Shown piece after piece: positions 1-6,910 of a DNA stretch of 11,597 nucleotides. Source of the DNA: Deltaproteobacteria bacterium. GTDB taxonomy: Bacteria > Desulfobacterota > Desulfobacteria > Desulfobacterales > SURF-15. Every line of letters starts with the position of its first letter. Position 1 is the first letter of the stretch. A program made the translations under genes and the position numbers. The notes beneath the pieces were generated by a model, which was given only the letters and a program-made list of their open reading frames with translations, did no database searches and was not told where the DNA came from. The DNA is taken from positions 1 to 11,597 of the forward strand of contig JAHEHB010000154.1 in assembly GCA_024644775.1 (NCBI GenBank), given 5' to 3'.

Positions 1-1029
1 AGTCGCCAATCGCTTACTATAGAGTATTTCAAATAGCTCACCAAATTTCTCCTCGGTAATCAGCACAAGGGAAATTTCGAGATGCGGGTAGAGATTTTTT
101 AACTCTCGAACAAAGGAGGTATCATCCGGGCTGGAAATGCCGATAGTAAGCTTTTTGCTCTGCAACGAAATGGGGAGGATGAGATTACTTTCCGCATATT
201 TTTGGGAAATGAGCCTACCGAGCTTCGTTTTGTCTTCCTGACTATAACTAAAGTCATTCAAATGCCAAAATGGAAAATTGAATTTTCTTGAAAGTGCGGA
301 TCGAAGCTGCTTTTCGGTGATATATTTTTTCCTCAGTAATATTTGTTCAATGGATTCTGAGGTTTTTACCTGTTCTTTTTTAGCCTCATGAATAATTATA
401 TCATCAATGTGGCCGAGCTTGCGTAGAATTTCTTCAATTGCAACTTGTTTTTTATATTTTTCAAGGACATAATTGAGATCGTGGGGGTTGATAAGGTTGA
501 GATCACAGAGGATCTCCCCAAGTGCTCTGGGAGATTTTTGTGCTTTAAGTGCCAGTTGCAGATCCTTTTCTGCAATTCGTTTTTGATCAATTAAACTTTC
601 TCCCAGTTTTGGAGAGTCAATTTGTTGTTTGAGAAGTTCTTTTAGGTCTTCATGAGTAAGAAGCCCCGAATCCACCAGCGTTTTTCCAATAAACTCTCCG
701 GGTTTCTTAGTTTTTAGGCACGACTGTAAAACTTCGTTTGTAATCAATCCCTTCTCAACTGCCAGCGAACCTATTTTTTTTCTCAGAGCAGGATCATTGA
801 GAACGTCTGCAAGCTCCTCTTGAGACAGAACACCCATCTTGACAAGAATTTCGCCCAAGGGAAGCTTCGATAGTGTTTTTTCTTCTTTTTGAATGGCCAG
901 CGCGTTTTCGAGATCTTTTTGCTTGATGTAACCATGCCTTAACAGCAATTCTCCAATTCGCGGGGGTTGCTGACTACTAGAAGGTGCGGTTTCCTGATTC
1001 GTCTGTTTTTTTTCGTTTGTTGTGTCCAT
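1..1029 (-). CDS. Tandem MshEN-repeat / GspE N-terminal domain protein (C-terminus beyond window)
   Basis: The frame is open from the ATG at 1029 to the left edge: 343 codons with no stop, so the C-terminus is missing. After a polar leader (residues 1-23) come about eight tandem motifs starting near residues 24, 57, 85, 113, 141, 169, 197 and 226. Their spacing is almost exactly 28 residues and the pattern is xLGexLxxxGxIxxxxLxxxL. This is the half motif of the MshEN (T2SSE_N) domain that binds c-di-GMP in MshE-type ATPases. Repeat 1 keeps the full signature (R24-I25-G26, G33, L40, L44, Q47); later copies are degenerate, with Q kept near 136 and 164. Residues ~253-340 resemble the alpha/beta part of the GspE N-terminal region and align with residues ~75-140 of the MshE in this window. 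An ATPase or another output domain may follow outside the window. No clear Shine-Dalgarno precedes the ATG. Reading frame is certain; function is inferred as c-di-GMP sensing or assembly regulation. Confidence 0.85.
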   Translation of the reverse strand, partial: MDTTNEKKQTNQETAPSSSQQPPRIGELLLRHGYIKQKDLENALAIQKEEKTLSKLPLGEILVKMGVLSQEELADVLNDPALRKKIGSLAVEKGLITNEVLQSCLKTKKPGEFIGKTLVDSGLLTHEDLKELLKQQIDSPKLGESLIDQKRIAEKDLQLALKAQKSPRALGEILCDLNLINPHDLNYVLEKYKKQVAIEEILRKLGHIDDIIIHEAKKEQVKTSESIEQILLRKKYITEKQLRSALSRKFNFPFWHLNDFSYSQEDKTKLGRLISQKYAESNLILPISLQSKKLTIGISSPDDTSFVRELKNLYPHLEISLVLITEEKFGELFEILYSKRLAT

Positions 1030-1260
1030 ATTCAAATAGTCAAACTATAATCGAATCCAATAACGTCGGTATCAGTTTTTTCCGACAAATAATTGACAGT
1101 GTGTGAAACAAATATGTCATAAAACCTACCAGCACCCTCTAAGGTGTCATATAGTGGGAGCAGCCGTTTGAATAATTAGCAATCTTTAAGGATTTATTCA
1201 TATTCCAATACTCAAGACATCGTATTTTAGAACCCCCGGGTATGCAATGTACCCGCGTTA
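1030..1260 (-). promoter_or_regulatory. Long 5' leader of the MshEN-repeat gene, with stem-loops
   Basis: This 231-bp stretch separates the predicted sigma-54 start site (~1261) from the ATG at 1029 and holds no gene. It contains a perfect 6-bp hairpin at 1237-1255 (arms 1237-1242 and 1250-1255, 7-nt loop), which would lie at the very 5' end of the transcript. A second, AT-rich stem-loop lies at 1170-1199 (6-bp outer arms with a shorter inner stem). A GTCGG/CCGAC pair sits at 1065-1069 and 1082-1086. None is followed by a T-tract, so they are not convincing terminators. I recognise no known riboswitch consensus here. Confidence 0.3.
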
Positions 1261-1271
1261 GGCTAGGTGTC

Positions 1272-1287
1272 AGCAATAATAGTGCCA
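1272..1287 (-). promoter_or_regulatory. Sigma-54 (RpoN) promoter, -24/-12 elements
   Basis: Read on the minus strand the 16 bases are TGGCACTATTATTGCT. They match the consensus TGGCAC-N5-TTGCW at every fixed position, with GG and GC exactly 10 bases apart. The motif faces the MshEN-repeat gene. Transcription would begin about 12 bases after the GC, near 1261, leaving a ~230-nt leader. The match is seen directly; activity, and the activator needed, are inferred. Confidence 0.7.
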
Positions 1288-1350
1288 TCCGAATCGTATG
1301 GGGGTGGGGAGATGAAAATAATCCCTAACGTAGCACTTAATTTTTATGCA

Positions 1351-2553
1351 CTATTGCCTGATGAGTTTAAAAAAATTTTCGACCAGTAAGGGGTTAAAGG
1401 TGGTACCTTTTTCTTCTTTAAAAATTTTAACGATCGACTCAACCGGTTTTGGTTCCGAGTAGGTGCGTCGGCTGCGCAAGGCATCAAATACATCCGCGAT
1501 CGCTATCATTTGACTGACGATGTTTGGCTTCCAACCGCCAACAATGCTTGGATAGCCGGTTCCATCGTAATTGATGTGATGTTCAAGCGCCCCCAGAACC
1601 GCTAGTTTGGGAATGTCCTTTAGGCCCAAGATGTAACGAGCACCACGGGTCGTATGGGTTTCAATGATTTTTCGTTCCTTCGGTGTTAATACTCCCGGTT
1701 TGTTGATGATTTCATCGGGGATGAATAATTTACCCACATCATGCAGGACGGATGCAATGCCGATATTATACAGGTGTTGTCCACTGAACCCCAAGGATTT
1801 CGCCTGACTCATGGTCAGGATACAGACATTTACGACATGCGTGAAAGTGTATTCATCTGAGGATTTGATTGAAGCCAGGAGACTCATCGGGTTCAATCCC
1901 TGGGAGAATCCCTCGATAAAGGCAAGGATCATATCGTCAACGGTTCGAATATCGACGGGATGATGACGCTTCACACGCTGATAGAGTCCTTTGATCTCAT
2001 CATACTTCAAATCTCTGATTTCCGTTAATTGTTCGAAATTTTCGATCTCTTGAACTTTCAACGATGTACCGGTCTTTTGTACCCCCTCTTTTATTCCAAA
2101 TTCCACATGGCCGAGTTTGATATACGTATCGCTGCGCAGGACCGCTTCATCGGGCCATGCCAGGCTCTTTATGAGTGTTGTAAAATTTTCTTCGGGCAAC
2201 CCCATCTCAAATGTGATGCGTTCTATGGCACTTTCTTTGAGAATTCGAGTAAACTGGAAAATGTGAGGCCCGTCAGACTCAACCGGTTGGTTGTCAACCA
2301 CCAATTCGTCATCAATGCACAGCAGTGTGATTTCCTTCCGTGCTCGCAAAACGTCGGTAAGGGTGGTGAAGGCCGATTCCAAATTGTTTCGGGCCTGAGG
2401 GTGATCGATCGTATATAGATGAATATTGGTAACGGCCGCGTTAAGCTTGATTACCAAGTGAACAAGATCCGCCTGTTCACTTTCCGATAATCTTTTTTGG
2501 AGTTTCTGTGTATTTTGGGGGATAATTTTTTGTTCTGTAGGCATGGGCATCAT
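1351..2553 (-). CDS. HD-GYP domain protein, probable c-di-GMP phosphodiesterase
   Basis: A 400-residue cytoplasmic protein with no signal peptide or membrane segment. Residues ~30-130 form an N-terminal domain homologous to that of the upstream HEAT protein. Residues ~230-400 are an HD-GYP domain with the expected metal ligands visible: H239, H271-D272 in LHDVGK, H300, H325-H326 and D354 in ADVFDAL, plus the GYP signature at 333-335. The family hydrolyses c-di-GMP to pGpG or GMP. One oddity: the usual HHE triplet reads HHI here (I327), although that glutamate is not a core metal ligand as far as I know. The start at 2553 has GGA 5 bases upstream; the ATG codons at 2550 and 2544 are alternatives. 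It lies 15 bp downstream of the HEAT gene, so the two are almost certainly cotranscribed. Catalysis is inferred from the intact residues. Confidence 0.9.
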   Translation of the reverse strand: MMPMPTEQKIIPQNTQKLQKRLSESEQADLVHLVIKLNAAVTNIHLYTIDHPQARNNLESAFTTLTDVLRARKEITLLCIDDELVVDNQPVESDGPHIFQFTRILKESAIERITFEMGLPEENFTTLIKSLAWPDEAVLRSDTYIKLGHVEFGIKEGVQKTGTSLKVQEIENFEQLTEIRDLKYDEIKGLYQRVKRHHPVDIRTVDDMILAFIEGFSQGLNPMSLLASIKSSDEYTFTHVVNVCILTMSQAKSLGFSGQHLYNIGIASVLHDVGKLFIPDEIINKPGVLTPKERKIIETHTTRGARYILGLKDIPKLAVLGALEHHINYDGTGYPSIVGGWKPNIVSQMIAIADVFDALRSRRTYSEPKPVESIVKIFKEEKGTTFNPLLVENFFKLIRQ

Positions 2554-2568
2554 TTTTCCGGGAGCGGG

Positions 2569-4845
2569 TTATTCCATCGAAAGTTGGTCTTGGGTGGTTG
2601 ACATCGCTTGACACGTGCGACGTATATTTTCGTTTCGCGAATGAAATCCGATTTTGAGCAATTCCTCAATATGATGGTATTGATAGCCATCCAGGGACTG
2701 AAAAAGGGCTTCCTGCATCTGTTCCAGTTCTCTTGGATATAGACTCCACGAGGCTTTGGCCAACCTTTTCAGCATCGGAATCGAATTGGAATCACCGATT
2801 CGCCCTAACGCACGTATCAATTCGATGTTTCGCCGATAATCGGAACGGAACACCACCAATCTTTTGACCATCGCGACGAGCTCTGGAACAACCCAAAAAA
2901 CACGGTATTGAGTCGCCGCGGCAATGATCTGAGTCACGACTTCCTGTCGACCGGAGTGGAGGGCCCGGCGAGCATACGGCAGTGCATATTCATCACCAAA
3001 TTTCATAAGCGTTGCCAGGGCCTCCATTTGAACGTTGTGGTCCGGATGCTCCAACAGCGGTCGCAATTTTGATATCGTCTGGTGGGCATTCAAGGCTCTC
3101 AGCAGTACAACCAAATTACATACAAAGGCAGTGCGAGAGTCCCGGAGCCGCCGCAGCGCCTCGTTTATGGCCGAAGGACGGAAACGTTTCAACAGGCTAA
3201 ACAGCGGTCCGTTCAGATCTGGATTTTCCTCTTTGGCAAAGGCGTTCAATACGTCGGGGATGACATGTGGGACCAGGGCTACTAAGAAATTGGTTGCCGT
3301 GGGATCGTCTCGTTTGCAGGAGTCCTGGAACGTAGATACCGCTTTGTAGGTAAACTGCGGTTCTCGAAAATGTTCCAAAGTTTCTGTGGCGATTCGTTGA
3401 ATCTCAGGATCGGGCTTACCTTTTCGATGTTTTTCAAGTACATTGTACATCGTCAGAAGAAGATTAAAATTTCCAGTCTCCACCAATTCATATGCGATTT
3501 CGATGAGCTTGCCGGCGCAAACATGATATTCTTCGATGGAGATCCCGGCGTTCATAAATGCCAGCACCAACCGCGCAATTTGAATATTCAGATTGCAATC
3601 TTTTAATGTTTCAAGATGGACATCGAGCGGAAAATCTTTCGTAACAGGTTCCGAAATCGCAGCCGGATTATTGACGAATTCTTTCAGCATGGCGTCGTAA
3701 TCGACGGTGGCGTAGCGATCCTTCTTTTCCGGTCTAAATAGGGTTTGGAAGCTATCCGTTGCGATGTCAGGATCCGGCATTTGACTCGATTCGGCTTCAA
3801 GGTTCTGCAATCGCTTCTGATTTTGGGTGTTTGAGATTTGCTGTACAAAGTTCATCAGGGAAGGCGAGATTTCATGCCCTTCGGCATTCGCCTGGCGGAG
3901 CATTTCAATGACCAGAGTACTGGAAAACCCCTTTAAAAATTCATGCGTGGCCGGGGCTTCACTGTGAGGTTCACAAAGCTGAAAAGTTGTGGACAAGAAT
4001 TGTTGCCGCAACTTCGGGTTGAGCTCTTCTATCAGTATATTGAAACTCTTCGTCAATTGCCCGCCGGCATTATCGTATTGATAATAATCCCAGGCACTGG
4101 TGGGATTGATTTGTGCCGTGACAAAATTTCGGTAGGTTTCAAGCGTTTTTTGAGGATCGATGCGGTTTTCATTCAGAAATCGGGCCACAATGGATGGATT
4201 TGTGCTGTCAAGACCATTCGCAGAAATGTCTTGATCAGAATCAGAGAGAGTCCCCGCCATCAAATTGCTTATAAAACCATGCCAAATACTGCCCCGAGTA
4301 TGTTGTTCTTTGTCTCCTGGTTCGCGCGTAATTTCATCTTCTTCGGTTGCATGGAACCGGCTGTAATCCACCATTTGAATGCGAATGTGCGGAAATCTCG
4401 GCTCTTTGTGACATTCGGAGTTTTCTTTTTTTTTGTCCTGACCAGGCTTCTCAGTATGCCTAAGCCATTGGACAAAGCCGACAAGTTCGTTTTTCCCCAT
4501 ACCGCGGTAAAAGCTGACAGCTGCGACACCCAGCCGCCGGAGCGCGAGCGCTAATTCATGGCTGACACGATTTTTGGAATCCAGATCGATATTGCCGACA
4601 AGCAGGGTATCTTTTGCCACACCGATAGTGATTTGAGGATCAATTTCGAGGGCGTTGCCGAGAATTTTAAAGGCTTTTTCTATGCTCTGTTTCACTTGGA
4701 CATGGGCGAGGGGATAAATTTGTATGTTTTTACGAACGATATTTAATTCGGTAATCGCAGCAAGGGTCCGTTTCGGGTCCAGCAACGGTCGGTTTTCAAT
4801 CGATTCCAAATTAGAATCTGTATGTTGCCCCAAAGAGCTATCCAT
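2569..4845 (-). CDS. HEAT-like repeat protein sharing an N-terminal domain with the HD-GYP protein
   Basis: A 758-residue, apparently soluble protein with no signal peptide or transmembrane segment. Residues ~27-128 resemble residues 30-130 of the downstream HD-GYP protein (shared L-N, N-I-x-x-Y, H-x-Q, A-F-x-x-L, I-T, D-x-L-x-V-x-N and F-x-x-G positions). A charged, low-complexity linker follows (~133-190), then mainly helical sequence. The last ~170 residues show HEAT/armadillo-like helical pairs, for example around LRPLLEHPDHNVQMEALATL. Such repeats usually serve as protein-binding scaffolds; no catalytic motif is visible. I chose the ATG at 4845 because AGGA (4854-4857) sits 8 bases upstream. 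An in-frame TTG at 4872 would add 9 residues but has no ribosome-binding site. It is the first gene of an operon with the HD-GYP gene, behind a sigma-54-like promoter. Its function is unknown; a regulatory scaffold for the phosphodiesterase is a guess. Confidence 0.85.
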   Translation of the reverse strand: MDSSLGQHTDSNLESIENRPLLDPKRTLAAITELNIVRKNIQIYPLAHVQVKQSIEKAFKILGNALEIDPQITIGVAKDTLLVGNIDLDSKNRVSHELALALRRLGVAAVSFYRGMGKNELVGFVQWLRHTEKPGQDKKKENSECHKEPRFPHIRIQMVDYSRFHATEEDEITREPGDKEQHTRGSIWHGFISNLMAGTLSDSDQDISANGLDSTNPSIVARFLNENRIDPQKTLETYRNFVTAQINPTSAWDYYQYDNAGGQLTKSFNILIEELNPKLRQQFLSTTFQLCEPHSEAPATHEFLKGFSSTLVIEMLRQANAEGHEISPSLMNFVQQISNTQNQKRLQNLEAESSQMPDPDIATDSFQTLFRPEKKDRYATVDYDAMLKEFVNNPAAISEPVTKDFPLDVHLETLKDCNLNIQIARLVLAFMNAGISIEEYHVCAGKLIEIAYELVETGNFNLLLTMYNVLEKHRKGKPDPEIQRIATETLEHFREPQFTYKAVSTFQDSCKRDDPTATNFLVALVPHVIPDVLNAFAKEENPDLNGPLFSLLKRFRPSAINEALRRLRDSRTAFVCNLVVLLRALNAHQTISKLRPLLEHPDHNVQMEALATLMKFGDEYALPYARRALHSGRQEVVTQIIAAATQYRVFWVVPELVAMVKRLVVFRSDYRRNIELIRALGRIGDSNSIPMLKRLAKASWSLYPRELEQMQEALFQSLDGYQYHHIEELLKIGFHSRNENIRRTCQAMSTTQDQLSME

Positions 4846-4928
4846 TCCATGAATCCTAAAAAGTGCCGACAATATCGCACAAGGTTTCGTTAAAGACGTT
4901 ACGGTTAATGTCTAAACAAATACAAACA

Positions 4929-4944
4929 AGCAAAATTCATGCCT
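4929..4944 (-). promoter_or_regulatory. Candidate sigma-54 promoter for the HEAT/HD-GYP operon
   Basis: On the minus strand the bases read AGGCATGAATTTTGCT. The essential GG and GC are 10 bases apart, and GGCA, the G after it and TTGCT match the sigma-54 consensus; the first T and the C of CAC differ. The predicted start near 4918 gives a ~73-nt leader to the ATG at 4845. The -24 element overlaps the inverted repeat at 4941-4961. It is weaker than the motif at 1272-1287 but sits where a promoter is needed. Confidence 0.5.
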
Positions 4945-4961
4945 TTGTAAATAACAAAGGC
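4941..4961. repeat. Perfect 8-bp inverted repeat (possible operator)
   Basis: The arms GCCTTTGT (4941-4948) and ACAAAGGC (4954-4961) are exact reverse complements around a 5-bp AT spacer. The palindrome lies between the two divergent sigma-54-like promoters and overlaps the -24 element of the minus-strand one. That position suits a repressor or activator binding site. A terminator is unlikely, because no gene ends here and no T-tract follows directly. Confidence 0.5.
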
Positions 4962-5009
4962 CGTTGTGATAACCGTCCGATAATAAATTAGAAATCAAAC
5001 ACATTTGTC

Positions 5010-5025
5010 GGGCATAGTTATTGCA
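5010..5025 (+). promoter_or_regulatory. Candidate sigma-54 promoter for the msh operon
   Basis: The bases GGGCATAGTTATTGCA keep the required GG (5011-5012) and GC (5023-5024) 10 bases apart, with GGCA and TTGCA matching the consensus. The first base and the C of CAC differ. The predicted start near 5036 leaves a ~305-nt leader before the ATPase gene. No convincing sigma-70 pair was found nearby. Type IV pilus genes in several proteobacteria are known to be sigma-54 dependent, which fits this operon. Confidence 0.5.
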
Positions 5026-5035
5026 GCAATCGAAA

Positions 5036-5340
5036 TACTCAAAGTGCTTATTCCGATAAAGTATCGGGGCGGGGCAAAATTGGATTCCACTAATAAAAAA
5101 TATCGTTTTCAAGCGTGCATTGGCTTGGGGTACTTTTACTTGAGGATATGTAACTAATGTCCGTCCAGGGATGAGAAAATTTCTGCAAGATTAAGGCGGG
5201 CGAGAATTTTAACCACAGGAATACATTGAGTATTTTGAGGATTAAAATTCGGAGCCCAACGCCGATATTGCGGAAATTAGCCATTCCTGGATGGGCACTA
5301 ACTACGTTTGGAGAGATCCTTTTGAGCAGTATGAAGATCA
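5036..5340 (+). promoter_or_regulatory. Long structured 5' leader of the msh operon
   Basis: No gene is supported in these ~305 bases. Several inverted repeats could fold in the RNA. A 6-bp hairpin lies at 5053-5067 (CCGATA and TATCGG, 3-nt loop). A 9-bp stem joins 5204-5212 to 5242-5250 and encloses a nested 5-bp hairpin at 5220-5234. A 5-bp GCCCA/TGGGC pair joins 5254-5258 to 5292-5296. I do not see the conserved core of a c-di-GMP-I (GEMM) riboswitch. Regulation by this leader is an inference from its length and pairing only. Confidence 0.3.
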
Positions 5341-6870
5341 ATGACAATGACGGCAAATAATTCTCGGCGATTATATTTAGATTTCTATAAGTTTACGGAA
5401 ACCCCTTTTTCACTGACCCCGGATCCGGAATTTCTGTTTCTTTCGGAAACGCACCGTGCTGCGCTTGAAAAGTTACGTTATGGTATAGAGAGCCGAATGG
5501 GCTTTATGATGTTGACCGGCGAAGTTGGAACGGGAAAGACAACGTTGTGTCGAGTCCTTTTAGATCAAATTGATGATACAGCAGAGACGGTATATATTAT
5601 TAACCCCTCCTTGTCTGGTACTGAACTTATCTGCAGTATACTAGACGACTTAAGTATAGGACATTCACCGGACGCATCGAAAAAACAGCTGATTGAAAGT
5701 CTGAATGAATTTCTTCTAACCACCATCCCTTCAAGAACGGTTATGATCATTATAGACGACGCCCAGACGATACCTGTTGGTGCGTTAGAGGATTTGCGTT
5801 TATTGACCAATCTTGAAACCGACAAGCATAAACTACTGCAAATCGTTTTGGTGGGGCAGCCTGAACTGGCAGCGCACCTATCATGCATAGAACTCAGACA
5901 ATTGAAACAAAGAATTGCACTGTCCTGCCATTTACAGCCTTTGTCTCAAGAGGAGGTAAACGGCTATATCGATCGTAGGCTGTTGCTTGCAGGCAACGAC
6001 GGTTTGGTAAGGTTTTCGCCGAAAGCGATCCGTCACATCCATCGGTTTTCCAAAGGGAATCCCCGTTTAATAAATAAAATCTGCGACCTCGCCTTAACTG
6101 CAGGATATACCGGCACTGCTATTAGAATAGAGTCAAAGCATGTGAAGGCGGCACTCTTAGAACTAAACGGTACCACTATAGACTATCGAAAATCACAAAA
6201 GAGCTTAGGGTTGCGCCGGTGGGCTGTTTGCTTGCCTCCTGCTGTTTTCGCAGGTCTTGGTCTCTTTTTTTTCGGTTTCTATCATGTTTATCCGGATGTA
6301 TTTAAGCGACATTTGCCCCCGCTATTGTCTACACCACCTGCGATAACAACTTTGACAGAGGCAACGGCCGCTGCTCCGAAAACAGTCGGCGGGGAGAATT
6401 CCCATGTGAATACTCCGCTTCCGGTTTCTGAAGAATACATACTGCAGCTAAGTTCTTATAAAAGATTGGATACGACATTGCGGGCTGTAAATATATACAA
6501 AGAAAGGGGGTTTCAGGTCCACTGGAATGCCATATATCTGGGGAACAGAAGACCGGTATACCGGGTATATTTGGGCCGGTATCCAACAGTAAAAGCAGCA
6601 AAAATCGACAGAGACAAATTCCGATTAAACGAGGCAAGAATCATGCGTGCGCCTTGGTCCGTTGAGGTGGACCCATCGGATGACGGAACCGATTTACCTG
6701 ACATTCTAAAAATTCTGGTAAAAAACAATTTCGATGGACAACCGCTTCCGTCCGGTGAGGGAAAATGGCGCCTAATATCCGGGGCGTTTGCAAATAAGGA
6801 GCGAGCTGAGAAAATGGGCCGTATGATCACGATGAAAACGGGTTTCCCAACATCCGTTGTACAACCATAA
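5341..6870 (+). CDS. mshM: MshM/ExeA-type AAA ATPase with transmembrane segment and periplasmic SPOR region
   Basis: A 509-residue protein. The N-terminus (FYKFTETPFSLTPDPEFLFL) is the hallmark of ExeA/GspA/MshM ATPases. Walker A is at 60-68 (GEVGTGKTT), Walker B at 136-142 (IIIDDAQ), sensor-1-like LVGQPEL near 170-176, an LRQLKQRI arginine motif at 185-192 and a sensor-2-like GNPRLIN at 239-245. One membrane segment (~294-315) places the rest in the periplasm. Residues ~366-442 resemble a SPOR peptidoglycan-binding domain, and ~474-509 look like the first half of a second one. MshM alone is about 300 residues, while ExeA/GspA carries a different peptidoglycan-binding domain in this place; here SPOR seems to fill the role. 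It probably couples ATP hydrolysis to passage of the machine, or of its secretin, through the cell wall. Start codon: ATG 5341 with weak GAAG upstream; ATG 5347 is equally possible. First gene of the operon. Confidence 0.9.
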   Translation: MTMTANNSRRLYLDFYKFTETPFSLTPDPEFLFLSETHRAALEKLRYGIESRMGFMMLTGEVGTGKTTLCRVLLDQIDDTAETVYIINPSLSGTELICSILDDLSIGHSPDASKKQLIESLNEFLLTTIPSRTVMIIIDDAQTIPVGALEDLRLLTNLETDKHKLLQIVLVGQPELAAHLSCIELRQLKQRIALSCHLQPLSQEEVNGYIDRRLLLAGNDGLVRFSPKAIRHIHRFSKGNPRLINKICDLALTAGYTGTAIRIESKHVKAALLELNGTTIDYRKSQKSLGLRRWAVCLPPAVFAGLGLFFFGFYHVYPDVFKRHLPPLLSTPPAITTLTEATAAAPKTVGGENSHVNTPLPVSEEYILQLSSYKRLDTTLRAVNIYKERGFQVHWNAIYLGNRRPVYRVYLGRYPTVKAAKIDRDKFRLNEARIMRAPWSVEVDPSDDGTDLPDILKILVKNNFDGQPLPSGEGKWRLISGAFANKERAEKMGRMITMKTGFPTSVVQP

Positions 6871-6899
6871 AGGCCATGAAGCATAGTATCCTATGATGT

Positions 6900-6903
6900 G
6901 GAG
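6900..6903 (+). promoter_or_regulatory. Shine-Dalgarno deciding the TTG start of mshN
   Basis: GGAG lies 7 bases before the TTG at 6911. This spacing, with the conserved family N-terminus encoded directly after the TTG, settles this rare start codon. A small palindrome (CATAG-TATC-CTATG, 6882-6895) lies just upstream in the 40-bp gap after the ATPase gene. Confidence 0.7.
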
Positions 6904-6910
6904 ATAACAA

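Noticed and set aside
1093..1123. Plus-strand TTGACA considered as a -35 box
   Set aside because: No acceptable -10 at 16-18 bp spacing, and no plus-strand gene downstream.
1237..1255. Hairpin considered as terminator of the HD-GYP operon
   Set aside because: No T-tract follows on either strand, and it lies ~100 bp beyond the stop and inside the predicted leader of the next gene.
1142..1272. AGGTGTCA repeated at 1142-1149 and 1265-1272
   Set aside because: Only 8 bp and two copies; too short to call a binding-site pair without further evidence.
3943..4554. 203-codon plus-strand open frame
   Set aside because: It is antisense to the HEAT protein gene, which has the better family resemblance and operon context; no domain is recognisable.
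4846..4872. TTG start giving a 767-residue HEAT protein
   Set aside because: No Shine-Dalgarno precedes the TTG, while AGGA lies 8 bases before the in-frame ATG at 4845.
4912..5112. 66-codon minus-strand open frame in the divergent intergenic region
   Set aside because: It runs through both sigma-54-like promoters, is rich in Cys and aromatic residues with no family resemblance, and has no good ribosome-binding site.
5036..5340. c-di-GMP-I (GEMM) riboswitch in the mshM leader
   Set aside because: The conserved core sequence of that class was not found by eye, although the context made it plausible.
5090..5356. 88-codon minus-strand open frame upstream of mshM
   Set aside because: It overlaps the mshM start on the opposite strand, no downstream gene fits it, and the sequence looks like a random hydrophobic translation.
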